From: Myxococcales bacterium
GTDB lineage: Bacteria; Myxococcota_A; Polyangia; Polyangiales; JAFGIB01
DNA length: 64,000 nucleotides
Reading direction: 5' to 3'
NCBI GenBank assembly: GCA_029880325.1
Contig: JAOUOP010000048.1
Coordinates: 1-64,000, forward strand
Shown here: piece after piece, positions 62,734-64,000 of the stretch
How positions within the stretch are numbered: the first letter of the stretch is position 1
Layout: every line of letters starts with the position of its first letter
Program-made: the position numbers and the translations under genes
The notes under the pieces: generated by a model
Told to the model about the DNA's origin: nothing
Database searches by the model: none
Seen by the model: only the letters and a program-made list of their open reading frames with translations

Positions 62734-63105
62734 ATGGTCGAGTCGCTGATCGCTACCATCCGCCGCGAACTCTGGGACGTCGAGCACTTCGAGGACTTGT
62801 CGGTCGCCAGCACCCGATTGACCCAGTTCCTCGACGACTACAACGAGCGACGCGCGCACATGGGTCTCGATGGGCTGACCCCCGCCGATCGCTACCACCG
62901 CCGCACACCGCGGGTGCTGTTACTGCTCGACGCCGTCGGTCGCAGACGCCAGGGCGCGCCGTCGCAGCGCGGCTCCCACGAGCAGTTCGAGGGAATACCC
63001 AGCAGTCACAGCGGCGCTCCGATGGAGGTGCTGCGGCTGGTGATCGTCGACGGGCAGATACAGCTGCGCCTGTGCGGCGCTCGTGGAGGTGTGCTGGCAC
63101 TGCCG
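62734..63105 (+). pseudogene. Integrase-core (rve-type) transposase C-terminal fragment
   Basis: The frame starts inside the transposase: MVESLIATIRRELWDVEHFEDLSVA with YNERRAHMGLDGLTPADRYH, a typical end of IS3/IS481-type DDE integrase cores. The catalytic DDE upstream is gone; the preceding 100 nt show no continuation. A C-terminal stretch MEVLRLVIVDGQIQLRLCG may be part of the same protein. The frame then runs into an unrelated IS110-type remnant in another frame. Nonfunctional relic. Confidence 0.65.
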
Positions 63106-63136
63106 GCATCGAGCGGGGGGCGGAGCAGGTCTGAGG

Positions 63137-63394
63137 GGCTGGCGCCACGGTCAGCCGGCTTGGGCGATCGCAGACAAGGCGCAGATGCGCCTGTGCAAGC
63201 GCTACCAGCGATTTTTGGCACGCGGCAAACCGCCCCAGAGGGCCATGATCGCGATCGGGCGTGAGCTGGTGGGCTTTCTGTGGGCGGTGATCCGGGGAGG
63301 GCAAGCAGCGCCGGAGCCAGCCCGGGGCGAGCCGACAAAGACTCCGGGGTGCCGAGCAATAACGCGCTGGGGGGGGGGCTGGAACGCGCTCTGA
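63137..63394 (+). pseudogene. IS110-family transposase C-terminal fragment
   Basis: AWAIADKAQMRLCKRYQRFLARGKPPQRAMIAIGRELVGF (quoted in part) and LWAVIRG match the end of IS110/IS1111 transposases (Transposase_20), which carry KAQxRLCxRYRRL...ARELVGF.WAI. It lies directly next to the integrase-core fragment but in a different reading frame, so the two relics come from different insertion sequences. The N-terminal DEDD domain is missing. The frame continues with a Gly/Arg/Pro tail that is not family-like to a stop at 63394. Confidence 0.65.
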
Positions 63395-63904
63395 GCACCG
63401 CGCGCAGGGCAGGATGAGCCAATCGGCCGCCCTGCGTAGATTTACCTTTCAGTGAAGCGCCGGACTGCTGTGAAGAAGTCACCAAAAGAAACCAACATCC
63501 CAAGAACCAAGAACCATCCCCGCAGCGCGATCTTTGGAACACTGTTTTTTTGTGCCCCGCGCGCCGCTCCAGATCCCGCGCTCACCTCGCCAGCAGCGCC
63601 AGCCGCCGCTGCAACCGTCGATTCCAGGCCGGCCCCCATGGAAGGGGCTTCCCACCATCGCCGTCTGCGCTTTGCAGACGTCATTGCTGCCGCCCAGGCA
63701 AGCCTCGCGACCGGCTGATCGCCATCCTTGGCCGGGTGGGAAGGGCACCCACTGGATCACGTCCTGATCCGCTCTCGGGACCGCCACGGCGCCAGCTGCG
63801 GCGTCCGGTCCCCTTGAAATACACGGAATATTCCGGCGGAGGCCGTCCTTGCATCTGGCACCGTATCGCCCCCGATCATCGGCTCAGCACTTCCGCCGAG
63901 CACA
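63395..63904. other. Region without a convincing gene
   Basis: 510 nt after the transposase relics. It includes an unusually low-GC, A-rich stretch (63470-63545, with ACCAACATCCC and AGAACCAAGAACC), then GC-rich DNA. Frames present here in both strands have no family resemblance and overlap each other, so I annotate none. The composition change suggests a scar of inserted or deleted mobile DNA. Confidence 0.55.
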
Positions 63905-63995
63905 TCTAGAGCCCTTGGGCCTTCATGACATGAGCAAACGAGTCAAGTTTGCTCGAGCCCCAATGACAGCGAGGGTTGGACCCAAGGGCTCTAGA
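63905..63995. repeat. 91-bp inverted-repeat element with nested hairpin
   Basis: The outer arms TCTAGAGCCCTTGGGC (63905-63920) and CCCAAGGGCTCTAGA (63981-63995, the inverse of the first 15 bases) flank about 60 nt. Inside, GAGCAAAC pairs with GTTTGCTC (63933-63954), a second hairpin. This looks like a miniature inverted-repeat element, a REP-like palindromic unit or a strong terminator. The outer arm is also found at 16935, at the end of a TPR gene. The window ends five bases later, so flanking target duplications cannot be tested on the right side. Confidence 0.7.
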
Positions 63996-64000
63996 CCCCC

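Noticed and set aside
63550..63909. 119-residue frame ending in the dispersed repeat
   Set aside because: Arg/Ser/Pro-rich, no family, overlapping alternative frames on both strands; not supported as a gene.

Overview
This is a GC-rich (about two-thirds G+C), densely coded bacterial chromosome segment. The host is Gram-negative: it has a TolC-type outer-membrane protein, several lipobox lipoproteins and a classical LexA. The style of the accessory proteins (a von Willebrand A lipoprotein, a lipoprotein with an Asp-rich DCDG..DE motif, a giant TPR protein, a FecR lipoprotein, an XRE regulator with a DUF4423-like C-terminus) suggests Myxococcota or a related former deltaproteobacterial lineage. 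That placement is an inference from gene content; no rRNA is present.

Left end (1-5.8 kb): the tail of a probable serine recombinase runs into a tRNA-Lys/tRNA-Glu operon read from the other strand. A dnaE-mutH pair (replicative polymerase plus mismatch-repair nicking endonuclease) and a small unknown protein follow. 5.9-14.1 kb is housekeeping: a TolC-like protein, a tRNA-Gln/tRNA-Glu operon with promoter and terminator, an alkyladenine glycosylase, a Sua5/YciO protein, coaBC, a VanW protein, trpE and tRNA-Asp. 14.3-25.1 kb holds two TPR proteins, one membrane-anchored with a receiver-like head and one of about 2,600 residues. 25.1-31.3 kb has an OB-fold/3'-5' exonuclease, an SDR, a FecR lipoprotein with a His/Gly/Lys-rich tail and a Baeyer-Villiger monooxygenase.

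The middle (31.3-43.3 kb) contains a minus-strand run mscS > soluble MgtE/CBS protein > mgtE > AmpG-like MFS > GNAT-nitrilase fusion. The first three overlap by 4 nt. Divergent to it is an ectoine synthase gene without ectA or ectB. Two overlapping lipoprotein genes, an epoxide hydrolase and a degenerate protein kinase follow. 43.4-49.3 kb has a protein joining an HExxH segment to cysteine clusters, an sdpRI pair with an apparently leaderless promoter, an alpha/beta hydrolase, a secreted lipoprotein and a regulator with an operator-like inverted repeat. 49.3-54.7 kb is a lipid-catabolism cluster (phosphotransferase, three acyl-CoA dehydrogenases, a HAD protein). 54.7-62.6 kb carries sfsA, lexA, an unknown protein coupled to a GH35/42-like glycosidase, crcB, an unknown protein, ubiB and a small lipoprotein.

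The right end (62.7-64 kb) is a graveyard of two unrelated transposase fragments, then about 500 nt without a convincing gene, then a 91-bp inverted-repeat element. Its arms also occur at the 3' end of the TPR gene near 16.9 kb. Four promoters (three tRNA operons and lexA) share a -35 close to TTGACA and a 17-bp spacer, so the host uses a conventional sigma-70-like housekeeping promoter.

I found no CRISPR array, rRNA or complete mobile element. The most unusual items are mutH behind dnaE, the orphan ectC beside the MgtE/MscS cluster, the HExxH-cysteine-cluster protein, the toxin-less sdpRI pair and the dispersed CTAGAGCCCTTGGG element. I cannot demonstrate a wholly new system from sequence alone.
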